A program made the translations under genes and the position numbers. From assembly GCF_023343835.1 (NCBI RefSeq), contig NC_064438.1, positions 59,482,578 to 59,546,577 on the forward strand: 64,000 bases of DNA. The letters run 5' to 3'. Origin of the DNA: Lagopus muta. Taxonomy: Eukaryota > Chordata > Aves > Galliformes > Phasianidae. The notes under the pieces are model-generated. The model did not search any database. It was not told the DNA's origin and saw only the letters and a program-made list of their open reading frames with translations. Positions 47,701 to 59,500 of the stretch are shown piece by piece. How positions within the stretch are numbered: the stretch's first letter is position 1; each line of letters starts with the position of its first letter.

Positions 47701-49463
47701 AGTTCTCTCTCAGGGCCCCAGTCTGTGCAGGCGTCTTCTCCTGCTACAGAGCTGCTTAGCCTGGAGGAGGCGCAGGCACGGAGGCGAGGCCACAGCAGCT
47801 CTCCTGTGGTTGTGACTGAGAGCAGGGACATAGAGGTGGAAGAAGGCCCCGCAGCTGTACGGGGGAAATTCCACACAGTCATCGACTTTCCATCTGAAAG
47901 GTAAAGAGGACTTTGTTTTCCAGCAGCTATCATCACTGTTTGGGTGGCTTGTGTTTGTTTTGTCCCCACTATTTCTAGTGCCTAAACTTGTGGAAACTAG
48001 ATTTAATGAATGGTGCCTGAAGTGTTGCAGTGAATCTCCACTCCACTTTGGACTGTGAGATTGAACTAACATTCAGTTGCCTGACGGGCTGAGTTTAGCC
48101 ACACAAGGCTGCCGTTCCTTCCTTGCTGGGCAGGCAGTCACGAGATGCACAAAGCCACGCTGACGTCTACCCTGGACTGTGCTGGATGTACCTGGAAACG
48201 TTGGGGTTTTCCGGACTTCACGGCCACGTGCCTGAAACCAATTCCTGTTCTCCTGAAAGCAGAGCTGTTGGTCAGACCTGCTGGCACGAGAAACTAGACA
48301 TGGCAGTGAGATGGGCCGATGAGCTGTCAGAGTCAGAGTCAGAGATGCTTTTGACGTTCCTTTATGGCTGTGCAATTCCTCAGCCAGCAGTTATGCCTGC
48401 CAACTCAGTCAAAGCCTTCCTTTAGGCGCTGTCCTGTACAGGTGTGTGGAGCCTGTGGACCTCACGTGCTCTGCATCTTGCTTGACACAGTTGAGGGGAA
48501 TTTAGCCAGCAAGACTTCAGGGCTGAGCTGTAGGAATGGAACCATCCCTCCACTGCTTGAAATGGAGCGAGTTTCTAAGCTGTGTTTCAGCAGGAACCAG
48601 GCGGTGCTAGGAACAAGCAACTGTTGGCAAGAGCTCAGTGCAGGTCTTCCCTCACTCTGCTCCACGCACGGCTCACACCATTCCCTGTTTTCTCTCTCCA
48701 GACCAAGTCCGCCCACCATGATAAAGGAATCACCAGCTGGCTGTTGGTGTTCCTGCTTCAGCCTGGGAAAACCATCTTCTGGGGCCAAACGCCAGCCACA
48801 GCGCCGTCCCAGGGAGCCCTCAGAAATAGAAATCGTAGTGCTGGCAGGTAAGGGTGCAAATCCAGCTTTCAACGCCTTGCTTTTCAGCAACATAGAATTC
48901 TTGCTGTCAGTGGGCTTGTATCTACTTCCAGCGTTCCAACCCATACCTGACACCTTTAGTTCACCTGTGATCAAGAACCACTTTTGTAATTCAGCTTGTG
49001 AAAGTTTGGCACTAACCCCTGTGTATCCTTCCTAGATGAACTGAGCCCTTGTCCACCCAGAAGAGCCGGAGCAAGTAGCGAAGCTGGGCTGTGTGCTTCC
49101 CCCAGTGGAGAGCTCTTGGGAAGCACAAATGGCTGCGGTTCACATGACAGCCTTCCATGTAACAACAGTGATGGAGAGAGGGAGCTCATCCAAGTTCAAG
49201 CCCTCATTTCTCCCGGCTCTGCTGAAGATGCTGACCTGAGCCCGCCAGGCACCACAGTCACCAGCCTGGACTGTGACCTGGCGCCTTTGCAGTGCAGCCC
49301 AGCCCAAGCACAGTCCGAGTGCCCCGACAGCAGCACCTCTGTGCAGGAGCAGGTCGGCATCACCGATGAGAAGCCGTGCCTCTTGGAGGGGGGCTTAGAA
49401 TCAGGCCCTCAGTCCCAGGCACCGTGCAGCGGATCTGACAGCTCTGAGCCACTCTCTCCGTGA
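41797..49463 (+). CDS. ARHGAP32-like RhoGAP, copy D (all recognised core exons)
   Basis: Spans units 3 and 4. Exons: 41797-41874 (ATG at 41821), 42181-42303, 42883-42960, 43754-43835, 44542-44685, 45276-45378, 45643-45775, 46303-46385, 46737-46844, 47207-47352, 47696-47900, 48702-48847 and 49036-49463. It encodes the same SH3-RhoGAP protein as copy B, with the same Trp-to-Arg change in SH3, the same four-residue gap and the same early stop. The intron between 47900 and 48702 has C at 48568, where copies B and C have T. Confidence 0.92.
44238..44414 (-). mobile_element. CR1 fragment, minus strand, unit 4 copy
   Basis: Counterpart of 21-197, inside the intron of gene copy D. Confidence 0.85.
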
Positions 49464-49535
49464 CCTTTCCATCCAAGAGAGGACGATTCCCACCTTTACC
49501 TGGACCTCTCACGCCCTTCTGTCCTTTCCTTTAAT

Positions 49536-49541
49536 AATAAA
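49536..49541 (+). terminator. Poly(A) signal AATAAA, copy D
   Basis: Counterpart of 5319-5324, 73 bases after the copy D stop. Confidence 0.8.
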
Positions 49542-49892
49542 AGCACACTCGTGCTCACTCAACACCTTGAATGCCTGTGGAGTCTTCATTCACGAGGACT
49601 GGGATGAATGCAACACACAGCAAGGCACCTCAGCTTGCAACGCTGAGGCTGCAGGGTGCATGAAGCAGAGCTCCAGGTTTGTTCCCGTTTTGTCTGGCTT
49701 CGGGATGTCTGCAGCTCCCATTTGGTACGGTAGCAAATAATCTCTAGCATCCTGGATGCTGCTTGTGATAACCCCAAGCTTCCTGGCGGTGGCTTTGTGA
49801 TGCCCTTCAGGGCTTTTTGATGCACTGTGATGCCTTGGCTGCTCCCTAACACCTTTCTCCTCCAGCTGCGTCCATTCCTGGCTCTCAATCTC

Positions 49893-50152
49893 CCAATCTG
49901 CAGTTGGCTGAGCCACCACACGTGGGAGCGGTCGTTGGGAGCCGGCTGTTGGAGGCGCGGCAGACCTCGGTGGCAGCCGTTGCTGTCCTGGCAGCAGTGA
50001 GGCGGAAGCTGAGGCACGACGGGAGCGAGTGCTGAGGGCAGCTCTGCCGGAGGTGTGCGGGAGAGCGGTCGCGGGACAGGGAGAGGAGCCCTGCGCGGCC
50101 CCAAGCAAGGGGAGATGGCCGAAAAGGGGAGCACGGGAAGTTCCGCCCGTGG
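49893..50152 (+). promoter_or_regulatory. CpG-rich candidate promoter, unit 4 copy
   Basis: Identical counterpart of 5676-5935, upstream of gene copy E. Confidence 0.5.
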
Positions 50153-50166
50153 GTGAGAAGGGAGGT

Positions 50167-50358
50167 CTTTATGGTGAGGATGGCGCAGCTCTGGAACAGG
50201 CTGCCCAGGGAGGCTGTGGCTTCTCCTTGTCTGGAGATATTCCACAACCGCCTGGACGCCCACCTGCGCAGCCTGCTGTAGGAGCCTGTTTTGCAGGGGT
50301 GTTGGACTCAGTGATCCCTGGAGGTCCTTCCAGGCCCAGTTCTGTGCTTCTGTGATGT
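50167..50358 (+). mobile_element. CR1 fragment, plus strand, unit 4 copy
   Basis: Counterpart of 5950-6141. Confidence 0.85.
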
Positions 50359-51124
50359 TACTCCTTGCTTCTTGCAGCAGCACGGTGTTTCAGAAGAGAG
50401 AAAAGCATGGCGGGCATCAACTGGATTTCTGTGGCTGGTAAAGCTGTGCCGAGAACTGGGCTGACTGCTGCCCCTGGAAATGTGTGCAAAGTCTGCAGAG
50501 GCAGAGGAATGACTTTTCTCTCAAAAGTTGAGCTTGTCTAAGGTAGGTCACTGCTGGGAGAGCTTCTGCTTTAAAGCATCAAGTTGTATAAGTAAGGTAA
50601 TTTAAAAAGCAAGCTTGCCAGTTCTTTTTTACCTAAGTGATTTTTTAGCACGGGAAGGTTGGAGAGGCTTTTTGCGAACCGAAGATGGAGGGAGGAAAAG
50701 CAAGTGAAAGGCACGCTGTGCACAGCCAGCACACAGCACCTGCACCATTGCCCTGCACAAAGGAGGAGCAGCTCAGCAAGCTTGGCCTGGGCCATGGAAG
50801 GGAGCGTGCAAACGTCTGGAGCAGCCCCAGATGGGCTGGTTCTGCAGGTTGCTGTCTGCTGCTGTTTTCTCACATCCTGTTGCTCGGGGGTGGATTTGTT
50901 CATGTTCAGAGCTAGCAGGAAGCTCGCAAAGCCCTTTGTTTCAGCTGTCCCAAGGCTTTGATCCCTGGCTGCTGGGATGGGGCGTTTGAGGAGTGATGCC
51001 TGTGCTGTTGTCCAGCCAAGCTTTGGGGGTGAGTCTCGTTACCAGGGCATGTCTGACAGGACTGAGGGTGGGGGACCGGGCCAGTGGCACTTTGCTCTCG
51101 GTCTCGGTGTTTGTCTTTGCTCAG

Positions 51125-51267
51125 AAGGGCAGGTGGTGAACCTCACGAGCCAAAGCCTGCAGATGGGGTTTGCGGAGAAAGAGGTCCTGCAGGCCTTGTG
51201 TGGCAGCCACGGAGCTGGAGCGAGGCTGCGTCAGTGTAAAAGCCCAGCAATGCACAGAGGTGTGAAG
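51125..51267 (+). other. Exon-like open segment, unit 4 copy
   Basis: Identical counterpart of 6908-7050. Confidence 0.28.
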
Positions 51268-51456
51268 GTGAGCTGTGGGCTCGAGTATCACAAGAGGGGG
51301 TGTGCATGGTCAGGGCTTGGATGCTTCTGTGTGTTTGAAGTGACTGTGGGGTAGTTAGCACTGCTGGGTGAGCTTGAGTGTCTGGAACAAGTGTGACGTG
51401 TCTTCCAGTTGCACGCTGTGTTCTTCCTGTTGTGTTGAGCTCTTGAGCTCCAGCCC

Positions 51457-52060
51457 TAAGTGAGGATGCAAGCGCTACTGCAGAAGGAACGGGTTGAGAT
51501 TGGAAATGCAGTGCAAAGGGCTGGAGACAGCAGGAGCTGGGATGTGATCATGCCCCTGTACTCAGCTCTGGTGAGTCCTCACCTTGAGTGCTGTGTTCAG
51601 TTCTGGGTCCCTGACTACAAGAAGGACACTGAATCCCCGAGATATTGCCAGAGAAGAGCAGTGAAGCTGTGAAGAGTGTAGAGCACCAGTCTCATGGGGA
51701 GCGGCTGGCTGAGAGAACTGGGATTATTTAGCCTGGAGAAGAGGAGGCTCAGGGCAGACCTTATCCCTCTCTACAATGAGCTGAAGAGAGATTATGTCGA
51801 GGTGGGGGTCGTCTTATTCTCCCGTGTCAGTAGCGATAGGACTGGGGGGAACGGCCTCAAGTTGCACGGGGGGAGATTGAGGCTGGACGTTAAGAAACGC
51901 TTCTCCACAGGAGTGCCCAGGGAGGTGATGGAGTTACTGTCCCTGCAGGTGTTCAAGAAACGTTAGACGTGGCTTAGTGGGGAATATTGGTGGTAGGTGG
52001 ACGGTTGGACTGGATGATCTTGGAGATCTTTTGCAAGCTTGCTAATTCTATGATTCTGTG
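51457..52060 (+). mobile_element. CR1 longer fragment, unit 4 copy
   Basis: Counterpart of 7240-7843 with one private change, G at 51552 where the others have C. Confidence 0.92.
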
Positions 52061-52976
52061 AAAGGCATCTGCTGGGCGAGTGCTTTGGTGGGTGAGCATC
52101 CGGCTGCTGGACAGCAGGCAGCTGTTGTCTGTGCAGACAGCCACATCCATGGGGAGTGGAGGCTTTTTCACCTTAGCCTTGTCTTTCATGTCTCACGTGC
52201 AGTAAGTCCTGTTGTTACACACAGCATCTTGGGGGCAACCTTGATTTCTGCAGCCCCGAGCTTTGTGGCACGAGAGCTCTCAGCCATGCTTCTCCCTGTG
52301 ATGTGTGACCGTATGGAAGGCCTCGCAGAAGCCTGGGTAGGTGATGGCAGTCGCTCCTCCTTTCCCCAGCGATGCTGGAAATAGCGTGGAACGGGACGGG
52401 GGGACATCCCAGCCGTGGGTTCCTCTCAGCAGGACTGAGCGGCTGTTCTGATCCTCGTGTTTGAACTTGAGGGAATCTGATGCTGAGTAGAGAAATGAGG
52501 GGCTTGTTCATAAAGAAGAAAAGACTGTGTCGCATCTTGTGGTGCAGGATGTTCTCCGAACTGCTGCTAACAGTGCCCAGGATGCTCCCTTTTTGATGGG
52601 GAGAGGTTTAGCAGGGATTTCTTAAATGAAAATAGTTTGTCGTGTAATTTCCTTTTCATCGACCTTTCATGCTACTTCTTGATAAGTTATCTTTGGATTC
52701 TCAATTAATATTTATTATTGAAGAGAACTGAAGAGAATACGTACGCACCCTGCGCCTTCATCTGCACCGAGAATCTTCTGAACATCTTTGCACCGTTTCT
52801 TCTTGGCCCTGAGATGAAGCTGTGTGCAATATGGGCTTGGATGCATTTTCAGTCCGGTGCAGGACACGTAACCCTCATCTGAGTTGTCGTGCTGACAAGA
52901 ACAACACAGTAGCAAATTTTACAGGGTTGCGTGCTTTACTTTACTTTTTTTTTTTTTTTTTTTTCCCCCCCTCCAG

Positions 52977-53103
52977 TCATAATCATGGAACCACAGAAGC
53001 GTTACCCAGGCAGAAGGAGCCTTTGTCACCTGGACTTCCTACCAACGACACAGGCAGTGGAAGTCAGCATCCCAAGCATCCATGAAACCCCTGCACAGGA
53101 CTG
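52977..53103 (+). CDS. Probable N-terminal exon, unit 4 copy
   Basis: Identical counterpart of 8760-8886, with ATG at 52985. It would belong to gene copy E. Confidence 0.48.
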
Positions 53104-53914
53104 GTGAGAGTTACCCTGGCGCCGTCCTTTGGCAATCTCAGGTCTCTCTGTAAGCTCCCAAGCTGTGTCGTAACTCCTCCCGTGGTGCTGACTCAGCTCT
53201 CCCAGTCTTTTGTGTGGGAGAGCTGGAGTTGAACTCCTTCCTGCTTCCTGCCTCTGTCCTCCCTGCTTTGCCCATGGCCCACTGAGCCTCCATCCTTGTT
53301 AGGTGTCTTGAATTACTGAGTTGCTTAAGGATTGGGTGGACCAATTGAATTCTTAGCGATGTCTCTAGGTCCACGTGTGCACAAAAGCACACTCTGATGC
53401 AGTCAGTGTAATGATGAACACACGCCTTGTTTCCTTTAGCCCGTATTTTTAGTTCAGGAGAACAGATTTCTGGAATGATGTTCAGCTTAGCACCACAATC
53501 CCCTTGCCGCCCCCCATTGCAGTCACTCACGAGGGCTTGAGATCCACAGGGAGGAAGTATTGCCGATAATTACAATCCATGGTTTTAAAACTGATCTAAT
53601 CTATGGTGTATGATATGAATGGTCCTGGTGAATGATGTGGTAAGGCATCCCAGCAATTTTCAACAGGAATACTTCAAGGCAGCTTTTCAAGGTTTCTTTG
53701 AGAACTCTCCAAGTCTCCAGGAATTTTAAGCGCCAAGGTTTCTTAGCCTTCCGAATGGCAGTGTTTCTATCTAAGCTGGCAGCCTTTAAGCCCAAACCCA
53801 AACCGAAGCTTGCTCATCTCAGTGGAGGTACCTTAGCTATATTCTAATGGTGTGTGCAAAATAAGTTTCATGTTCACGAGTCCTTTCTGACTCACTACGT
53901 GTTTGATTGCACAG

Positions 53915-54021
53915 GAAGAAAAGCTTGATGTCTGTGCCAAGGGAGACGTACACCGCACTTGCGCTGCCTGGACGATGTGGAAACTGGAAATTCTGGGGTG
54001 TGCTGAAGCATGCCCTCTCAG
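53915..54021 (+). CDS. Probable second N-terminal exon, unit 4 copy
   Basis: Counterpart of 9698-9804 with the same splice signals and phase. It would belong to gene copy E. Confidence 0.38.
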
Positions 54022-55316
54022 GTCAGTCTAAGCATACATAGAGTAGACCTGTCCAACAAAACAGGGAATAGACAGTTAAACCCATTCTGTTGGGAAATAC
54101 TCTGTCCTTCTAAGTACCTTTAGAACGTGAGTTTCTTCAATTAATTACTCAACTCATTTGCTTTTCCTGAATGATCCTAAGTTCTTTTCTCAGGCTACAT
54201 CTGCACTCTGCTCAGTCCAAGGAGAATCCCTGCCTGCAGATGCAATGACACAGCATGGCTCACAACCACATTTTTCATTGCTTACTCTTATGGTAGCTGC
54301 CATCCATGTCCACCCTGCGTATTCTTAGAGCTCTTCTGGAGTCCATGGGGCAGACTTATGGTTGAACTGAAGGGAATTTTTTCATATTGCTCTAGCTCCA
54401 GATGATTATCCCTAGTATCATTATATTATAAAAAAAAAAGGCGTTTTGAAGTAGTGTGATATATATTCTGTGCCTCAGAATGTGGCACGTGTGGCATGAG
54501 AGAGTTTTGAGGCCACGAGGACTGCCCAGACAGCGTGAGAACTGTAAGGGCAGAGAGCTATAGGTGATGCAGCGCTGTTTGTGGCACCCGCAGGAAGCGG
54601 TAGCTGGAACAAAATATGGCCAGAAGAGTGATCAGATTGTGTTTGGTAAGGAACTATTTCATTAGTTGTAGAAGTTTGACAAAATGTATATTCAGGATGA
54701 TGATCAGCGTGCCAGGTGCTGGGACCATGCCGAAAGAGAAATGGTGTGAAAACGTCGGTGCAATTTGCAATATATCCCCTTCCACATAGCCCTCAGATCC
54801 ATGCTGCAACTGCATCCAAAGCAACCCAGAGCCCTGTGCTTGTTGTACCCGGAGCTATCGGTGCCAGGAGTTGCTGCTGTGTTTGCGAGGACGTTGTGTC
54901 AGCAGTGTGCCGTCAGTGGGGTTGTTTGATGACAATGAAACAGCTGAATGGTGTACCTCAAGACTAAGAAAAAAGATGGTAGTGGTGACTGTGTGTCTAG
55001 GTATAGATAGCTTGATAGAGATCTATAGGACTCCAGTGTGGATTGTACATAGGCCCTGCGCTGCAAGGTACACTGTTGGGAAGCAATGTCCATCTGCCCG
55101 AGGGCAGGAAGGCCCTGCAGAGGGACGGCCTGAGGCCAGTCGTACCAGGCTGCACAGCTGAGGCCAGTCGTAGGAGGCTGCACAGGAGCAAGCGCTGGGT
55201 CCTGCGCTGTGGTCATGAAACCGCATGGCAGCTTCTGCAGGATTGGGCTGAGGTAGAATTCCAACCGCCCGCTGATTCTAGAATGTTGGGTGCTGTGTTG
55301 GAATCTTCTGGTCCTG

Positions 55317-55537
55317 TGACATGGTCTTGCCTCCCCACCCTGTTGTCATGGCGGAGCAGCCTGGTGGCCCTTAGTGATGTCACAAGCGGCTGGAATGAGG
55401 GGAGGAGCAGTGCGTGCTGCGTCCCTTCATTGGAGCGCTTGAGCTCTGCGTGAGTAGCTCGCTTGTTGCCCTTGTGCAGCGACTGAGTGCCTTCGTTTTC
55501 ACCCCTTGTGTCTTGCGCAGCATCTTGTAGGTAAGCT
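55317..55537 (+). promoter_or_regulatory. Possible internal promoter, unit 4 copy
   Basis: Counterpart of 11100-11320 with the CRE-like and CCAAT sites unchanged. Confidence 0.28.
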
Positions 55538-55780
55538 GAGACAGGGCGTGGGATAGAGGGATGGGATGTGAGCTGTTGAGAACTGCTGGCTGGTGGAGCT
55601 CCTAGCAGCTCATACTGCTTACTCTTGTCCATCAGACGTAACTTTCAGCCAGTACCTGCATTCCCAAGCGATCCACAAAGATGGCATTTGTCCCATGGTT
55701 TTTCCCTTGTCATCTTTGCTCCATTGTGCAAGCTCACAGACCTGTTCCTTCTCTCTCCTCTACCCGCTCCCTTGGTGCAG

Positions 55781-55866
55781 CTTTCGCTCGTGGAAGAACA
55801 GAGCAAAGTGACAAGAAACAGCTGCGAGTTCAAGGAATTGTCTACCTTGTTCTGATCTCCTGCCAG
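55781..55866 (+). pseudogene. Remnant PX exon, unit 4 copy
   Basis: Same 86-base exon and frame change as in unit 1. Confidence 0.8.
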
Positions 55867-56537
55867 GTACGTGCCACGCTTTGTCCCCCCACGTGGTTGA
55901 CCAGCACTGTGTCGCACCATGTTTGGTAACACAGCCTCACCCAGCTTTGATGGGACACTGGTCCCGTGTGGGCTTTTTCCCTTCCCCTGCAGCTCCGCCC
56001 TCAGAAGGATGCTGTGTGTGGTGCTGTGACCAGCTGGTCTGAAGGAAACCAATCCCTTAGGCAAAGAGTCCAAGGCCCAGTTTGTGCCGAGCTGCAGAGC
56101 GTGACCCAAGGTCACAAGCACGCACGCTTGGGCTGTGTGAGTGTGCGCGGCAGCTGTAGGGAGCACAGCAGAGATGCAATCAAGGAAATGTCCTTGATGT
56201 GCGGGGCTGCAGCAGGTGCCGGTGGTGAGGCTGCTGGGAGCCGTGGCCGGGGAGCAGATGCACCTGCAGCAATGATTCCTCTCACTGCCCTGCTGCTGCG
56301 CTGTCAGAGCACCCTGGGTGAATGCATCTGCTGCTTTGTGCCAGTCCCCATCTGCTAGCAGAGGGACAGCTGCTTGGTCAAATGCTGCCTAATGGGCTGT
56401 CCCATTTGAACGGAGTGAACAGAGTGGTTGCTTCTAGAGCACCTGCCTGTGCCAGAGGATAGCCAAGGGTAGTTCTCCGGTAGTCTCTCAATACTGTGGT
56501 GTGTGAAGAGAGAAAATATGAGCGTGTTTCTCTTCAG

Positions 56538-59500
56538 TTCCAGCTTGTCGTGCCTGCTGTGATGGGCGTCGCGTGCAGCGAGATCAGCTGTGGGCCTGAC
56601 ATGACACGGATGGAGGTAGAGTACGGAGCTCTGATTGGTCTTTGTTCCCTGATTTGAGCCAGCAGAGTGAGCTGCAGATGTGCTCTCCCGCTTTTCAAGA
56701 GAGAGCGAATCCTTGCGGCTCTATCAGTGTCACTGAAAAGCTGCCTTAAAGGCTTTCTTTCCTTGCTGCGGGCATGTTCTTAGCCTTGCCGTTCCTTCTT
56801 GTGTGCCCATGATAAGGACCGAGTGCATTTCCTGCAGCTTTCTCTGCTGACGTGCTCCTCAGCCTGAAATCCTCCTCGTTTGCCCTCAGCTCCTCACCAT
56901 GGCCTGTGCTCTCTGTTTCAGGCTGAGAACAACGGGAAGCCCCTGCTGGTCCGTGAAGAGTCATCTCTTAATATCCCAGCTATTGCTGCTGCCCACGTTA
57001 TTAAGAGATACGTTGCCCAGGCACCGGGTGAACTCTCCTTGGAGGTAAGCAGTTAAGGGTGTTCCTTGTTGTCCTGTACAGAAGAGTATAACATGTGAAG
57101 CTATCAGGAATATTCTCAGACAGCTTCAGAGTGTTTGGTGAGGTGAAGCCCAGCAGATGCGGTTCCAGATTAGACTTGCACTGGGTTGGATGCAGGGAGG
57201 AGTTCAGCCATCTCTAAACTATGGCTCTATTTGGCATTGGAATCTTGTGATCAAAGAGCTACTGCCCAGTGTGGTAGCCTGGTCTCTGAGCAATGGCAGA
57301 GCAGTGTATGGAGTGTGCAGACCTGTTCAGGATCAGTTCTGCTGACTTATGCCTGCGGTTTAATTGGAGCTCTCCCTTTGGCAAAGAGCCTGCTGCTTTT
57401 GAGAACCATTTCATACTGAACAGCTGAATTCTGTGTGTTGTGTATTGCAGTGACTCTTCTACCTCCACGTTCGGTTGTACGACTGCAAATGCCTGAAGAG
57501 CTGCACTGGTGCAATGGCTCTCAAGCTTGACGATATTGGGCAGTGCAGAAGAATGCAGTCATTTGAGCTGCGCTTTCCTCCCAGCCGTGCTGAAGCTGGG
57601 ATTGACGTTGCAATCTCTTGCAGGTGGGAGACCTCGTGTGCGTCATCGATATGCCGCCTCAGGAGCTGAGCCCCCGCTGGAGAGGCAAGCACGGCTTTCA
57701 GGTAGGCACAAGCTTCAGACGTGAGAGCGCAACTTGGGTCGAGGCAGGAATCTCAGCTTAGAGCTGCCCTGCCTGCACAGCATGGCTCCACATGGAAAAT
57801 GGTTTCCCTGTGTTGGTGTCAGGGGACTTTGCCTTTTGCTGTGGGCTTAGGCCAGAGCTGAAAGTTGGTCTTTGTAGGAAACTGCCTCCTCAATTAACTT
57901 AGAAAGAAGAGCCCTCACAGCATGCATCAGGTCACGGCCACTGAACCGCACCTTTGGAAATGCAGCAGCTAGGACACATGTTTCAGTGTCTCTGAGCACT
58001 TGTGCTTGCACCCATGCGGAAGGTGAAGTCAGTGTCTTTTAGGAAGTCGCTGCCTGTCAGCCGAGATGAGGCAGGGTAACAGAGCCTCTGTGTGCTTGCT
58101 GCTGCTGCTGGCTGCAGAAGGCTGGGTAGCTCAGAGCTGGAGATGGCAGCTGCATCTCAGTCAGCAAGCAGAAAGTTCATAGGCTGTGCTAACTCAGATC
58201 TAGCTGCATCAATCTATCATAATATATAGCTTCTGTATGAAGTCTTTCCCTTCGGGCACACTTGATATTTAGGGGTGCATAGCACACTTGTCCTTTCCCC
58301 GCTCCATACACAGTTTTATGGATATTTGCCTGCCAATTTGGAATAATTATTAATTTTAAGCAGGCCATTTTTTTGTTGGATTGTCTTACGGAGCATCCGG
58401 CAGGCACGTTATGAGGAAAATGTGATGTTTGAACAGTTCAGGCCTGAGAAACGCTGCCTTCAGTATCACACCTCTCTTCTTCTTCTTGTTACAGGTTGGA
58501 TTTTTCCCTGGTGAGTGCGTGGAGCTCATTAACGGAAAAATCCCGGAGTCTCTCATCAATTCGGTGCCAAAGCCAGGTACGGATGATCCATTTGATGGTG
58601 CAGGGAAGCAAAATGGAGTCTTTTTTGGGTGTGTTCCATGTTTAATACCTCCCTTATCCTTCCCACGTTATCCTGTGTGCTGATGATCCTTCATGCATAG
58701 CACGGGGCGTATGGCTGGTGTTTGTAGGCAGTGAGAATGAGGGAAGGCAAAGGTAGTTCTCCTGCAAGTCAGTACGAGGCTGAGAACAGCCAGCGTCCCT
58801 GGTGGACAGATAGAGGTCTGGTTGTGCTAGTGCTTCTGTGCTTGATCAGAACGTGGCTTTTCAAGAGGGTCCTTAATGCGCAGGTTGAGCAAGCTAAGCA
58901 AGAGGAGTGCATTAAACTCCATCAGAACGTGCAGAGATTTGGCCCAGTCCTCCTGTGTTTATGACTGGAGCTGGGGAAATCCTAGAATCCTTGTAGAATG
59001 GCTTGGCATGGAAGGGAGCTCAAGGATCATCAAGCTCCAAGCCCCCTGCCTCAAGCTGGGCTGCCAACCAAGCTCCACATTTAATGTGGGACTGGACCAG
59101 GCTGCCCAGGGCCCCATCCAGTCTGGCCTTGGACTCCTCCAGGGTTGGGGAAAATCCATTTTGGTACGCACTTGCTCATCATGTTCTTCCCGTTTTGAGG
59201 TGCTCTGTAGAATGTGTTGTGCTCGGCCTCGTCCAACGGAGCCAAACCTGAGATGAACTGGTTTCTTCCTTTTGTTGTGCAGTGCCAAAGAAGCGCGGCA
59301 AGCTCCTCACCTTCCTTCGTTCCGTGGTGAAGGCCCGGCCAAAGCAACGGAAAGAGCGGGAGGTGGAGAAGGAGAGGGTGTTCGGCCGTGACCTGGGAGA
59401 GCATCTTCTCCACTCTGGTCGTGATGGTAAGGGACAGCCCATTCCTGAGAGCCTCCCTGTTTGGGAACCTAAAGCTGAAAGGGAGATGGTATCTAGCAAG

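Larger units (their letters stand above)
44218..58958 (+). repeat. Array unit 4 (14,741 bp)
   Basis: Private G at 51552 inside the long CR1 (others C) and private A at 57978 (others G, a CpG transition). It shares A at 52282 with unit 3 and C at 48568 with units 1 and 5. Confidence 0.98.
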
